Assembly: GCA_964604565.1 (NCBI GenBank)
Contig: CAZRZN010000278.1
Span: 1 to 5,270 of the forward strand
Direction: 5' to 3'
Origin: CAZRZN01 sp964604565
GTDB taxonomy: Bacteria > Pseudomonadota > Alphaproteobacteria > Rhodobacterales > Rhodobacteraceae
Length of the DNA stretch: 5,270 bases
Part shown: positions 1-4,522 of the stretch, piece by piece
Layout: the number at the start of each line of letters is the position of its first letter
How positions within the stretch are numbered: position 1 is the stretch's first letter
Translations under genes and position numbers: made by a program
Notes under the pieces: model-generated
Seen by the model: only the letters and a program-made list of their open reading frames with translations
Database searches by the model: none
What the model was told of the DNA's origin: nothing

Positions 1-53
1 CAGGTGCCAGTGGCCGCAAGGCCGTGGAGGTTCGAGTCCTCTCCTGGGCACCA
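1..53 (+). tRNA. tRNA-Leu (anticodon CAG), 3' part only
   Basis: The window opens inside the anticodon loop. Bases 1-3 read CAG, 4-5 finish the loop, and 6-10 are the 3' side of the anticodon stem. A long variable arm follows (GGCC-GCAA-GGCC, about 12-23), which is the mark of a class II tRNA. The T arm is GGAGG (26-30), loop TTCGAGT (31-37), CCTCT (38-42). The acceptor 3' strand CCTGGGC (43-49), discriminator A50 and encoded CCA (51-53) complete it. The long arm, the A discriminator and the implied acceptor 5' strand GCCCAGG fit tRNA-Leu. The 5' half lies outside the window, so the anticodon is placed by loop geometry. tRNA 3' ends are common integration targets, but no second copy of this 3' end occurs in the window. 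Confidence 0.92.
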
Positions 54-82
54 TATAAAACGTCTAATCCATTGTTTTATAT
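53..82 (+). other. AT-rich hairpin abutting the tRNA 3' end
   Basis: A perfect 9-bp inverted repeat, ATATAAAAC (53-61) and GTTTTATAT (74-82), surrounds a 12-nt loop. The first base is the A of the tRNA CCA end. If A83 is bulged, CC (51-52) can also pair with GG (84-85). The right arm contains a short T run, so this may help end tRNA transcription or mark the end of the primary transcript for processing. It is not a classic GC-rich intrinsic terminator, so the role is inferred. Confidence 0.4.
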
Positions 83-308
83 AGGTAAAATGCCCTATTT
101 GATTTGGCGCATCCCCCTAATTATACACCCTTTGTCCGCTGGTCAGGACTGCATATTGCCCCAAACCGCGTGAGCGTCTCCGCGTATTGCGCGGAAAAGC
201 CGAAAAGCAACAGTCACCAGCCGGTTCGTGTCGTTCGCGTAGGTCTCGCTATTGACAGGGTAGTTCCGCGCGGCTTCGGTAGTTACAAATACCAAAGGAT
301 TCTTGCAC
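54..308. other. Intergenic region between tRNA-Leu and lipoprotein gene
   Basis: I see no convincing gene here. Open frames exist on both strands, but they start at weak codons, overlap the lipoprotein gene and have no recognisable protein features. The region holds the AT-rich hairpin beside the tRNA, a perfect small stem-loop CCGCG-TATTG-CGCGG at 180-194, and a perfect TTGACA hexamer at 252-257. The hexamer could be a -35 box for the lipoprotein gene, but no good -10 box lies 16-18 bases downstream of it, so a promoter here is only a possibility. Confidence 0.5.
181..198 (+). repeat. Direct repeat, left copy
   Basis: The 18 bases from 181 to 198 (CGCGTATTGC then GCGGAAAA) recur at 695-713 with one extra G. 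The copies lie on either side of the lipoprotein gene, about 510 bp apart. Each overlaps a small stem-loop (180-194 here). The function is unknown; possibilities are an attachment-site-like duplication, a regulatory duplication or chance. Confidence 0.5.
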
Positions 309-680
309 ATGATTATCCGCAACATTTTCACAGTCATAGCAATATGCATTGGCATTTCGGCCTGTGTTGATAGCGAACAGGCTATGAAGTCCTACGCGCA
401 AGATTGTGAGGCTTACGGTTTCACGCCCGGAACGAACGCCTTTGCTCAGTGCATGCAAACCGAAAAGGCGAACCGTGCCGCCGCAATACAGAATGCCGGC
501 AAGGCGCTACAGGGTATGTCTTATTCGGAGCCGCAAAATCCAAGTGGCTTCTCACCGGGTCTCGGAAGCACTTCCGCCCTTACTGTTCGGGCAAGTCAGA
601 TTTGTCCAATGCAGTATGGTTCCGGATTCCTTAAGGAAAGCTCAGTTAGCGGTATGAACCGGATTTGTTATTACCGGTAA
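309..680 (+). CDS. Small putative secreted lipoprotein
   Basis: A 123-aa protein with a short export signal: I2-I3-R4 near the N terminus, a hydrophobic stretch over residues 5-18, then a lipobox I16-S17-A18-C19. C19 would be lipidated after signal peptidase II cleavage. The residues after it (V20, D21) do not decide between inner and outer membrane. The mature part has four cysteines (C33, C48, C99, C120) that could form two disulfides. It includes the segment YGFTPGTNAFAQCMQ (36-50) and a C-terminal S-V-S-G-M-N-R-I-C motif. I recall similar small lipoproteins in alphaproteobacteria, but I know no assigned function. ATG 309 is chosen over TTG 303 because AAAGGA (294-299) lies nine bases before the ATG and too close to the TTG. 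The gene runs opposite to everything to its right and is less GC-rich, so it may be chromosomal flank rather than element cargo. The stop codon is part of the palindrome TTACCGGTAA (671-680). Confidence 0.8.
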   Translation: MIIRNIFTVIAICIGISACVDSEQAMKSYAQDCEAYGFTPGTNAFAQCMQTEKANRAAAIQNAGKALQGMSYSEPQNPSGFSPGLGSTSALTVRASQICPMQYGSGFLKESSVSGMNRICYYR

Positions 681-694
681 CACGCCATGCCGCA

Positions 695-713
695 CGCGTA
701 TTGCGGCGGAAAA
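695..713 (+). repeat. Direct repeat, right copy, in the convergent gap
   Basis: This 19-base copy matches 181-198 except for one inserted G (CGCGTATTGCG-G-CGGAAAA). It lies in the 74-bp gap (681-754) between the converging lipoprotein and zinc-finger genes and overlaps a stem-loop with arms GCCGCA (689-694) and TGCGGC (702-707). No T run follows the stem, so I do not call it an intrinsic terminator. The gap is where the leftward operon ends and is a possible left border of the mobile element. Confidence 0.5.
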
Positions 714-754
714 CAACGGGCTTGGGCGCGGGCTCGTGTTCCGTCTTTCACACG

Positions 755-1012
755 TCAAAAAAACCGCCGCCACCGCGCCGCCTTTTTACGGCAGCTTTCC
801 CCGCAATAGCGGGCGTCCACACGCCTCCAATCTGGCAAGGCGTCGCTGCACCACCGGCATTTCCAGTCGCCATGGGCTAGGCGGCGCAGCATTGCTACCG
901 CCCGCTTGCGCCGGTTCCCGTTGTTCCCGGTCCAGAAATAAGCCTGAAAGGTCACGGTCGGGCGGTCAGCGTCTTCCTCTATCCAGAGTGAGTCGGGGTC
1001 TGGTCCGGGCAT
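755..1012 (-). CDS. Small putative zinc-binding protein
   Basis: An 85-aa basic protein, the last gene of the leftward operon. Its C-terminal half holds C52-x2-C55, a 14-residue spacer and C70-x3-C74, followed by a Lys/Arg-rich tail (RKKAARWRR). This spacing and the D-A-R-Y-C segment resemble small treble-clef or zinc-ribbon proteins that bind nucleic acid; DNA or RNA binding is an inference. The N-terminal half (residues 1-48) is not recognised. The start is set at ATG 1012 rather than ATG 1033. GAAAGGA at 1027-1021 is spaced eight bases before ATG 1012, while nothing like a Shine-Dalgarno site precedes 1033; using 1033 would add seven residues. The upstream gene stops 28 bases earlier. The gene ends in Phe-Phe-stop within a run of T. 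Confidence 0.72.
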   Translation of the reverse strand: MPGPDPDSLWIEEDADRPTVTFQAYFWTGNNGNRRKRAVAMLRRLAHGDWKCRWCSDALPDWRRVDARYCGESCRKKAARWRRFF

Positions 1013-1020
1013 TGTTTCTA

Positions 1021-1027
1021 TCCTTTC
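1021..1027 (-). promoter_or_regulatory. Ribosome binding site for the zinc-finger gene
   Basis: Read on the - strand this is GAAAGGA, eight bases upstream of ATG 1012. It lies downstream of the alternative ATG at 1033 and so decides the start of the 85-aa gene. Confidence 0.6.
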
Positions 1028-1040
1028 ACCCATAGGCGGG

Positions 1041-1373
1041 TTAAGTGCATGGTGGATATATCCATTTTTGTTTTACCCCACACCACCGCCGCCCATCCGG
1101 CCCGTGCTTTTCCCACTCCGAAAGTGTGCGCCATGCGTCGAGCGAAACAACGCGGCCCGTCCATGTCAGCATGCGCCCACCGGGGCTTTTGCCGTAAGGT
1201 GCATTGCCGGGGTCACTCGGTTTTGGGCTGGGCGTGGAGGCATGGTCATCCCTTTCACCTTCGGACAAAACTGACAAAACCGACAAAACCGGTTCTGGGC
1301 GGGGTTCTGTCAGTTCTGTCGGTTTTGTCCCGGCCTCGGTTATTTTCTTTGCCGCTTGCAGCCATCGCGTCAT
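1041..1373 (-). CDS. Hypothetical protein with T-K-P / V-L-S repeats
   Basis: A 110-aa protein. Residues 1-15 look helical (MTRWLQAAKK). Residues 16-24 repeat T-(K/E)-(P/L), and residues 29-37 are V-L-S three times. The middle (38-68) is charged and Pro/Ser/Gly-rich, probably disordered. A conserved-looking C-terminal block, TWTGRVVSLDAWRTLSEWEK (70-89), follows with several tryptophans. The tripeptide repeats come from 9-nt DNA repeats that form a large dyad (1263-1330). I recall such repeat-bearing proteins next to DUF3987 genes in alphaproteobacteria but cannot name a family or function. ATG 1373 is one base after the TGA of the DUF3987 gene (TGA-C-ATG), with GGGGG just upstream; the alternative TTG start four codons earlier would overlap that gene. 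Translational coupling is likely. Confidence 0.7.
   Translation of the reverse strand: MTRWLQAAKKITEAGTKPTELTEPRPEPVLSVLSVLSEGERDDHASTPSPKPSDPGNAPYGKSPGGRMLTWTGRVVSLDAWRTLSEWEKHGPDGRRWCGVKQKWIYPPCT
1263..1330 (-). repeat. Facing 9-bp iterons forming a 68-nt hairpin
   Basis: On the + strand three tandem 9-mers of the form GACAAAACY occupy 1264-1290. Three inverted copies of GACARAACY occupy 1303-1329 on the other strand, around a 12-nt centre (1291-1302). Including the outer base pair, the arms are 28 nt (1263-1290 and 1303-1330) and match at 24 of 28 positions. In RNA from the - strand, the operon mRNA, three of the four differences become G-U pairs, leaving one C-A mismatch. The element lies wholly inside the coding region for residues 16-37 of the 110-aa protein. 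It could be an iteron-type replication origin, a protein-binding site or an mRNA structure. Confidence 0.75.
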
Positions 1374-1374
1374 G

Positions 1375-2871
1375 TCAGCCCCCAAGAATTGCTGGGTTCA
1401 CGGTAAAGAGCCTTTGCGGCCTTCCGCCTTGCGGGTTCACGGATGGGTCAATCTGGCGGATGCAATCCCCATCGGTCAGCAGCGTCAGAGCCGGGTCAAG
1501 TGCGGCCTTGCTGCCCAGCCCCGAACGGTCGAGCCGTAGCACATCGCGTGATGTGAAGCGCTGCCAGCCTTGTTCCCGAATGATTCCCACCAGCCGCCGC
1601 GCCGCCCGTTCGGGTTTGGGCGTTGCCGCGTCGGCATAAGCCCGTCGCGCCATTGGCACGAAATAGGCTTCCACCAGATGCGCCGCCCGCCCGAAATGCT
1701 GATGCGAGATTTCGTGCGGTTGTTCTGCCCCATCGGCTGCCCAGTCGAGAAAGCCCAGCACCAGCGCCAGCCGCGCAGCCATCCCCGGAAGCTTGCCCAC
1801 AAAGGAAAGCATCAGCCCTTCTGCCCCGGCTTCCCATTCACGTGCTGCCAGCCGGAAGTCATCCATCAGCCCGCGCGCATCATCCGTGAAGGGGATAAAC
1901 CAAGGGCGGGATTCGCCCACCTCATCGGTCACAAGGTCGAGGGTCAAAAGCTGCGCCAATGCGGTTTCCATCAAGGTTTCATCGGCCCAGGAGTGCGGGC
2001 GTCGAAGTGGCGCAGGTTCGGGCCAGATGGGCAGAAAGCGCGCCAGAAGCCCGTCATCATCGCTTTTGAATAGCAGGCTTTTCAGTCGGTCGGGTTGAAT
2101 GCCCCCCAGCACACCGATTGACAGTCGGTCGATTGTGAGCGGTTCACGGCCCATCCGTTCCACCGTGAAGCCTCGGCCCCCGAATGCTTCCAGCCAGAAC
2201 GGACGGTCAGAGCCGCCGCCAGAATAGCGCGCCATGCCTTCGAGCCATCCGGCCAGTTCATCGCGCATCTGCAACGTGCCGCGCGGTTGCTGGGCAAGAA
2301 TAGCGCCCAACCGTTCGATTGTGCCATCATTCACCACCAGCCGAGGGATATGCGGGGCAGGGTCAATGTCGCAGCCCTTTGGCCTATCGGGGGGCGTATC
2401 GCCCGCCTTGATTGCCGCCTTCGCGGTTTCCTTCCATGTCTGTTCTGCCAGCTTGGCGAGTTCAGCCTTTTCGGCCCATGCCTTGCGCTGGCATTCTGCC
2501 GCTTCGCGCAGCGGGCGTTCGGCCTTGCGCAATGGATGCAATGCCGCATCAATGGCAGGACTTTTGCCCGCACTGGGCAGGCCGATGCACATGGTCCAAA
2601 TGATGGGCGGTTCATTCCATCCGCGCCAAGGGGAAGCCCAGCGGGCATTCCCAATCGTCGCGCCCGCGACAGACAGCATCGCAGCGAAAACATAATCAGC
2701 GGGCGCACCCTTGGCTTCGGCTGCATCCGCCACCCATTGCGCCAATCGCGGCCCCAGCACATCGGGCAAGTTAAGCGCCGGTGCCGGGGGCAGTTCAGCG
2801 CGCAGGAAGCGCGGGTCAGGGTCAGGCCATGAAGGTGTGAAGGGTATATCTTTGAGGGGTTGCGCGTTCAT
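1375..2871 (-). CDS. DUF3987 family P-loop protein (putative replicative helicase/primase partner)
   Basis: A 498-aa protein of the DUF3987 type, usually found with primase-like proteins in phages and integrated elements. Its likely role is ATP-driven DNA unwinding or loading during element replication; this is inferred. Visible signs: Walker A G-L-P-S-A-G-K-S at 97-104, a Walker B-like segment TLQMRDELAGWL (199-210) with D204-E205, a G-G-I-Q-P sensor-like turn (256-260), and DDGLLARFL (272-280) whose R278 could act as an arginine finger. SFVGKLPGMAARLALVL (356-372) is also typical of the family. An Ala/Lys/Glu-rich helix, possibly coiled coil, fills about 113-155. The C terminus (about 423-495) looks like a winged helix ending in GRPQRLFTVNP, suggesting DNA contact. 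The length is normal for the family and no key motif is broken. ATG 2871 overlaps the stop of the TOPRIM gene by four bases (ATGA), so the two are coupled and probably act together. Confidence 0.88.
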   Translation of the reverse strand: MNAQPLKDIPFTPSWPDPDPRFLRAELPPAPALNLPDVLGPRLAQWVADAAEAKGAPADYVFAAMLSVAGATIGNARWASPWRGWNEPPIIWTMCIGLPSAGKSPAIDAALHPLRKAERPLREAAECQRKAWAEKAELAKLAEQTWKETAKAAIKAGDTPPDRPKGCDIDPAPHIPRLVVNDGTIERLGAILAQQPRGTLQMRDELAGWLEGMARYSGGGSDRPFWLEAFGGRGFTVERMGREPLTIDRLSIGVLGGIQPDRLKSLLFKSDDDGLLARFLPIWPEPAPLRRPHSWADETLMETALAQLLTLDLVTDEVGESRPWFIPFTDDARGLMDDFRLAAREWEAGAEGLMLSFVGKLPGMAARLALVLGFLDWAADGAEQPHEISHQHFGRAAHLVEAYFVPMARRAYADAATPKPERAARRLVGIIREQGWQRFTSRDVLRLDRSGLGSKAALDPALTLLTDGDCIRQIDPSVNPQGGRPQRLFTVNPAILGG

Positions 2872-3752
2872 GCTGCCACCGCCTTTCCTGTCAAAATGTC
2901 ATTGAAGTCGGCCCCATTGCCGGGGTCGAGAATGGAAACCTGCCAGCCCAGCGCGTGCGCCCGTTCGGCCAAAGCGTGCGAAGCTTCACGCCCCGCCTTG
3001 TCGCCATCGGTTGCAACGGTCAGCCGCCCCGGTTGCGCCGGAAGGTGCAGCCCGCGCAGGCCAGAAGTGGAAAGAGCGGCCCATATCGCAGCAGGGCCAT
3101 CCAGAAGCCCGCACAGCAGCGATAAGCCGGTTTCAATGCCCTCGCACACCACCAGACGCGAAGGCCCGTCAGTGAGCCTCACAGCCCCGCCGACAGTTGC
3201 CCCAAGCATCATCTTGTCCGGGTCGATTGCAGCCTTGCCCGAGCCATCCGCGCGCAGATAGGTGCGATGCACCGCAGGCAGGCCCGCACCTTGCACCGCC
3301 GACACCAGCGCCAGATAGCGCTTTGCAGTCGGGCCGTGCCAGCAGTAAGGGTGAAAGCGCAGGGTTTCGGGAAGGGGGCAGGTTATGCCCCGCCCCCTCA
3401 GATAGACTTCTGCCAGCGTGCCCGCGATGGGCTGGGCTTCGGTCCATACTTGTTTGGCTTGCGCCGCGCGTTTCTTGGCTTCGGCCAGGTGTTCGGCTTC
3501 GCGCTGGGCCAGCGTTGCCGCGTCCGGGGGAAAGTAATCCCCCGTCCGCACGCCAGCCGCCGCCAGAATGTCGAGAAAGGCGCAGCCGCTTTTCTTGCAA
3601 TCCAGCACCAGCCGCCCGTTGCGGCCATCGGCCAAAGTCAGGGCGTTTTGCTGTTTTTCCCGCTGGGGCTGGCATACGGGGCAAGGTGCCGCCCCGTATT
3701 TCCGATACCATTTGCCGCCCAGCGCTTGTGTCAGGTCGCGTGCATCACTCAT
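2868..3752 (-). CDS. Zinc-finger and TOPRIM primase-like protein
   Basis: A 294-aa protein that probably makes primers for replication of the element. A CHC2-like zinc finger lies at the N terminus with C24-x2-C27 and C52-x4-C57; the family's usual histidine is replaced by the C-K-K-S-G-C arrangement. A Lys/Ala-rich helix (about 81-107) links to a middle region (111-195) resembling the domain found between zinc finger and TOPRIM in such proteins. The TOPRIM domain has the catalytic glutamate in VVCEGIETGLS (201-211), D249-G-D251 in VATDGDKAGRE (246-256), and the late motif G-A-D-F-N-D-I-L (280-287). It lacks a helicase domain, which the adjacent DUF3987 protein may supply. An in-frame extension reaches upstream to 4067, but it is the shadow of the winged-helix gene. 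ATG 3752 is preceded by a G-rich ribosome site and overlaps the stop of the 32-aa gene by ATGA. Confidence 0.88.
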   Translation of the reverse strand: MSDARDLTQALGGKWYRKYGAAPCPVCQPQREKQQNALTLADGRNGRLVLDCKKSGCAFLDILAAAGVRTGDYFPPDAATLAQREAEHLAEAKKRAAQAKQVWTEAQPIAGTLAEVYLRGRGITCPLPETLRFHPYCWHGPTAKRYLALVSAVQGAGLPAVHRTYLRADGSGKAAIDPDKMMLGATVGGAVRLTDGPSRLVVCEGIETGLSLLCGLLDGPAAIWAALSTSGLRGLHLPAQPGRLTVATDGDKAGREASHALAERAHALGWQVSILDPGNGADFNDILTGKAVAA

Positions 3753-3847
3753 TGGCCCGCCCCCCAAATCAGAGCGGAGATTGCCTGCGCCTGCGCTTCG
3801 GTCAGACCGTGAAGGCGACGCAGGTAGAGGATCTGCAATCGGGTCAT
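3749..3847 (-). CDS. 32-aa conserved-looking small protein
   Basis: A short gene with ATG at 3847 and TGA at 3751-3749, encoding 32 residues: MTRLQILYLRRLHGL then TEAQAQAISALIWGAGQ. It overlaps both neighbours by ATGA: its start overlaps the winged-helix stop (3844-3847) and its stop overlaps the TOPRIM start (3749-3752). AAAGGGGG lies a few bases upstream of the ATG. It fills exactly the space between two real genes in a fully overlapping series, which is strong evidence that it is translated. The sequence looks like a two-helix peptide with a G-L-T-E-x-Q-A turn. I recall similar peptides in alphaproteobacterial elements at this place but know no function. It may be a small replication partner, or a coupling ORF that brings ribosomes to the primase start. 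Confidence 0.72.
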   Translation of the reverse strand: MTRLQILYLRRLHGLTEAQAQAISALIWGAGQ

Positions 3848-4251
3848 TGCGCGCCCCCTTTCCGGTCGGGGGCAACACCAGAGCGCAGGACGTAGCGCCC
3901 GTGATGCCCCGGAAAGTCGCCTTCGTGCGGTTCGGTGATGGTCTCGATTTCCACCCCGAGTTCACGCAGATTGAACACATAAGCACTCCAACGGGGCGCA
4001 GGGTTGTCGATGGGCGTGCAGCCCTTGCCCCCGGCCTTGCGCAGTTCTTCGAGCGCCCAGCGGTCACGGCCCGAAACGACTATGCGAAACAGGTCGCCCG
4101 TGCGGAGCTTCACGCGATAGGGCGTGCCGGATTTGTGGCGCTTGGCTTTGTGCTGTGCTACATTCGGGTTACTTGCCGCATTCGCATGGCATTCGACCCG
4201 GCCCGGTTCCTGCTCCAACAGGTTCCGGGCCATTTTGCTTGCACCGCTCAT
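3844..4251 (-). CDS. Winged-helix domain protein
   Basis: A 135-aa protein. Residues 1-45 are polar and probably flexible, including an H/N/K-rich stretch (HANAASNPNVAQHKAKRHK, 22-40). Residues 45-59 form a short strand region (YRVKLRTGDLFRIVV). Residues 61-124 look like a winged helix: GRDRWALEELRKAG, then CTPIDNPAPRWSAYVFNLRELGVEIET as the recognition part, then a wing ending in GRYVLRS. I recall close relatives annotated as winged-helix proteins in rhodobacterial elements. A role as origin-binding or regulatory protein for the adjacent replication genes is an inference. ATG 4251 begins one base after the AlpA stop (TAG-T-ATG); an alternative ATG six codons later (4233) is possible. The stop overlaps the 32-aa gene by ATGA. 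Codons 7-17 contain a GC-rich dyad (4200-4231). Confidence 0.75.
   Translation of the reverse strand: MSGASKMARNLLEQEPGRVECHANAASNPNVAQHKAKRHKSGTPYRVKLRTGDLFRIVVSGRDRWALEELRKAGGKGCTPIDNPAPRWSAYVFNLRELGVEIETITEPHEGDFPGHHGRYVLRSGVAPDRKGGAQ
4200..4231. other. GC-rich inverted repeat in the winged-helix gene
   Basis: Arms GGCCCGG (4200-4206) and CCGGGCC (4225-4231) are perfect. Two mismatches follow inward, then a further 4 bp (CCTG 4209-4212 with CAGG 4219-4222) and a 6-nt loop. On the + strand the stem is followed by ATTTTGCTT, so it resembles a weak intrinsic terminator for antisense transcription. On the operon strand it spans codons 7-17 and could slow ribosomes or polymerase. It may also be a by-product of coding sequence. 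Confidence 0.3.
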
Positions 4252-4252
4252 A

Positions 4253-4432
4253 CTAAGCGGCCTCGTCGCGCAGGCTGCGCAGATGGGCGTCAACGTCGCT
4301 TTCGGCCCAGTAAATGCGTCCGCCCAACTTGATGGGCTGGGGCAGTCGGCCCGCCGCCAAGTCGGCGTAGATGGCGCTGCGTGAGCGATTGCCCAGCTTG
4401 GCGCGTAGTTCAGTCAAAGTAAGGTATTTCAT
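4253..4432 (-). CDS. AlpA family transcriptional regulator / excisionase-like protein
   Basis: A 59-aa protein of the AlpA type, small MerR-like winged-helix DNA-binding proteins found in P4-like phages and integrated islands. The helix-turn-helix sits at about residues 5-28 (LTELRAKLGNRSRSAIYADL), followed by the characteristic P-Q-P-I-K-L-G-G-R-I-Y-W wing (31-42) and E-S-D-V-D-A-H-L (44-51). In studied elements AlpA homologues activate the integrase gene or act as directionality factors for excision; the same is inferred here. ATG 4432 has AGGTGG four bases upstream. It is the first gene after a 90-bp gap and so probably the first gene of the replication operon. The next gene starts one base after its stop. 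Length is typical for the family. Confidence 0.9.
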   Translation of the reverse strand: MKYLTLTELRAKLGNRSRSAIYADLAAGRLPQPIKLGGRIYWAESDVDAHLRSLRDEAA

Positions 4433-4522
4433 TGGTCCACCTATCGGTTGAGTCCGGGATTGCCCCGAACAGCCCGATGATGGCCGTCTATGCCGTTGCT
4501 TTCATTCTTGCTTAAATGGCGT
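4433..4522 (-). promoter_or_regulatory. Leader region upstream of alpA-type gene
   Basis: This 90-bp gap is the only sizeable non-coding stretch within the leftward gene series and is the likely place for a promoter and operator of the AlpA-to-zinc-finger operon. A near-duplicate element, ATGGCCGTCTAT (4480-4491) and ATGGCGTCTAT (4516-4526, running into the end of the upstream gene), differs only by one missing C, with start positions 36 bases apart. A weak dyad CGGG-GCAAT-CCCG is also present nearer the start codon. I could not identify a good -35/-10 pair, so the promoter itself is not placed. Confidence 0.4.

Noticed and set aside
252..257. TTGACA as a promoter -35 box for the lipoprotein gene
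   Set aside because: The hexamer is perfect but no -10-like hexamer lies at normal spacing, so I did not call a promoter.
104..370. Open frame of 88 codons on the + strand after the tRNA
   Set aside because: It starts at TTG, has no ribosome site, runs into the lipoprotein gene in another frame, and its protein has no domain-like features.
671..680. Palindrome TTACCGGTAA at the lipoprotein stop codon
   Set aside because: A 10-bp palindrome is short, has no T run after it and occurs by chance often; kept only as a note.
689..707. Stem-loop in the convergent gap as a terminator
   Set aside because: The 6-bp stem is not followed by a T run on either strand, so an intrinsic terminator is not supported.
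800..813. Small perfect stem-loop CCCGC-AATA-GCGGG
   Set aside because: It lies inside the zinc-finger coding sequence, is short and has no further signal around it.
3753..4067. N-terminal extension of the TOPRIM protein
   Set aside because: It covers the winged-helix and 32-aa genes in another frame and reads as low-quality sequence; the ATG at 3752 has a ribosome site and starts just before the zinc finger.
1049..4384. Many long open frames on the + strand opposite the leftward genes
   Set aside because: They are antisense shadows of GC-rich genes: Pro/Arg/Ser-rich, no domains, no ribosome sites, and they overlap genes with clear motifs.
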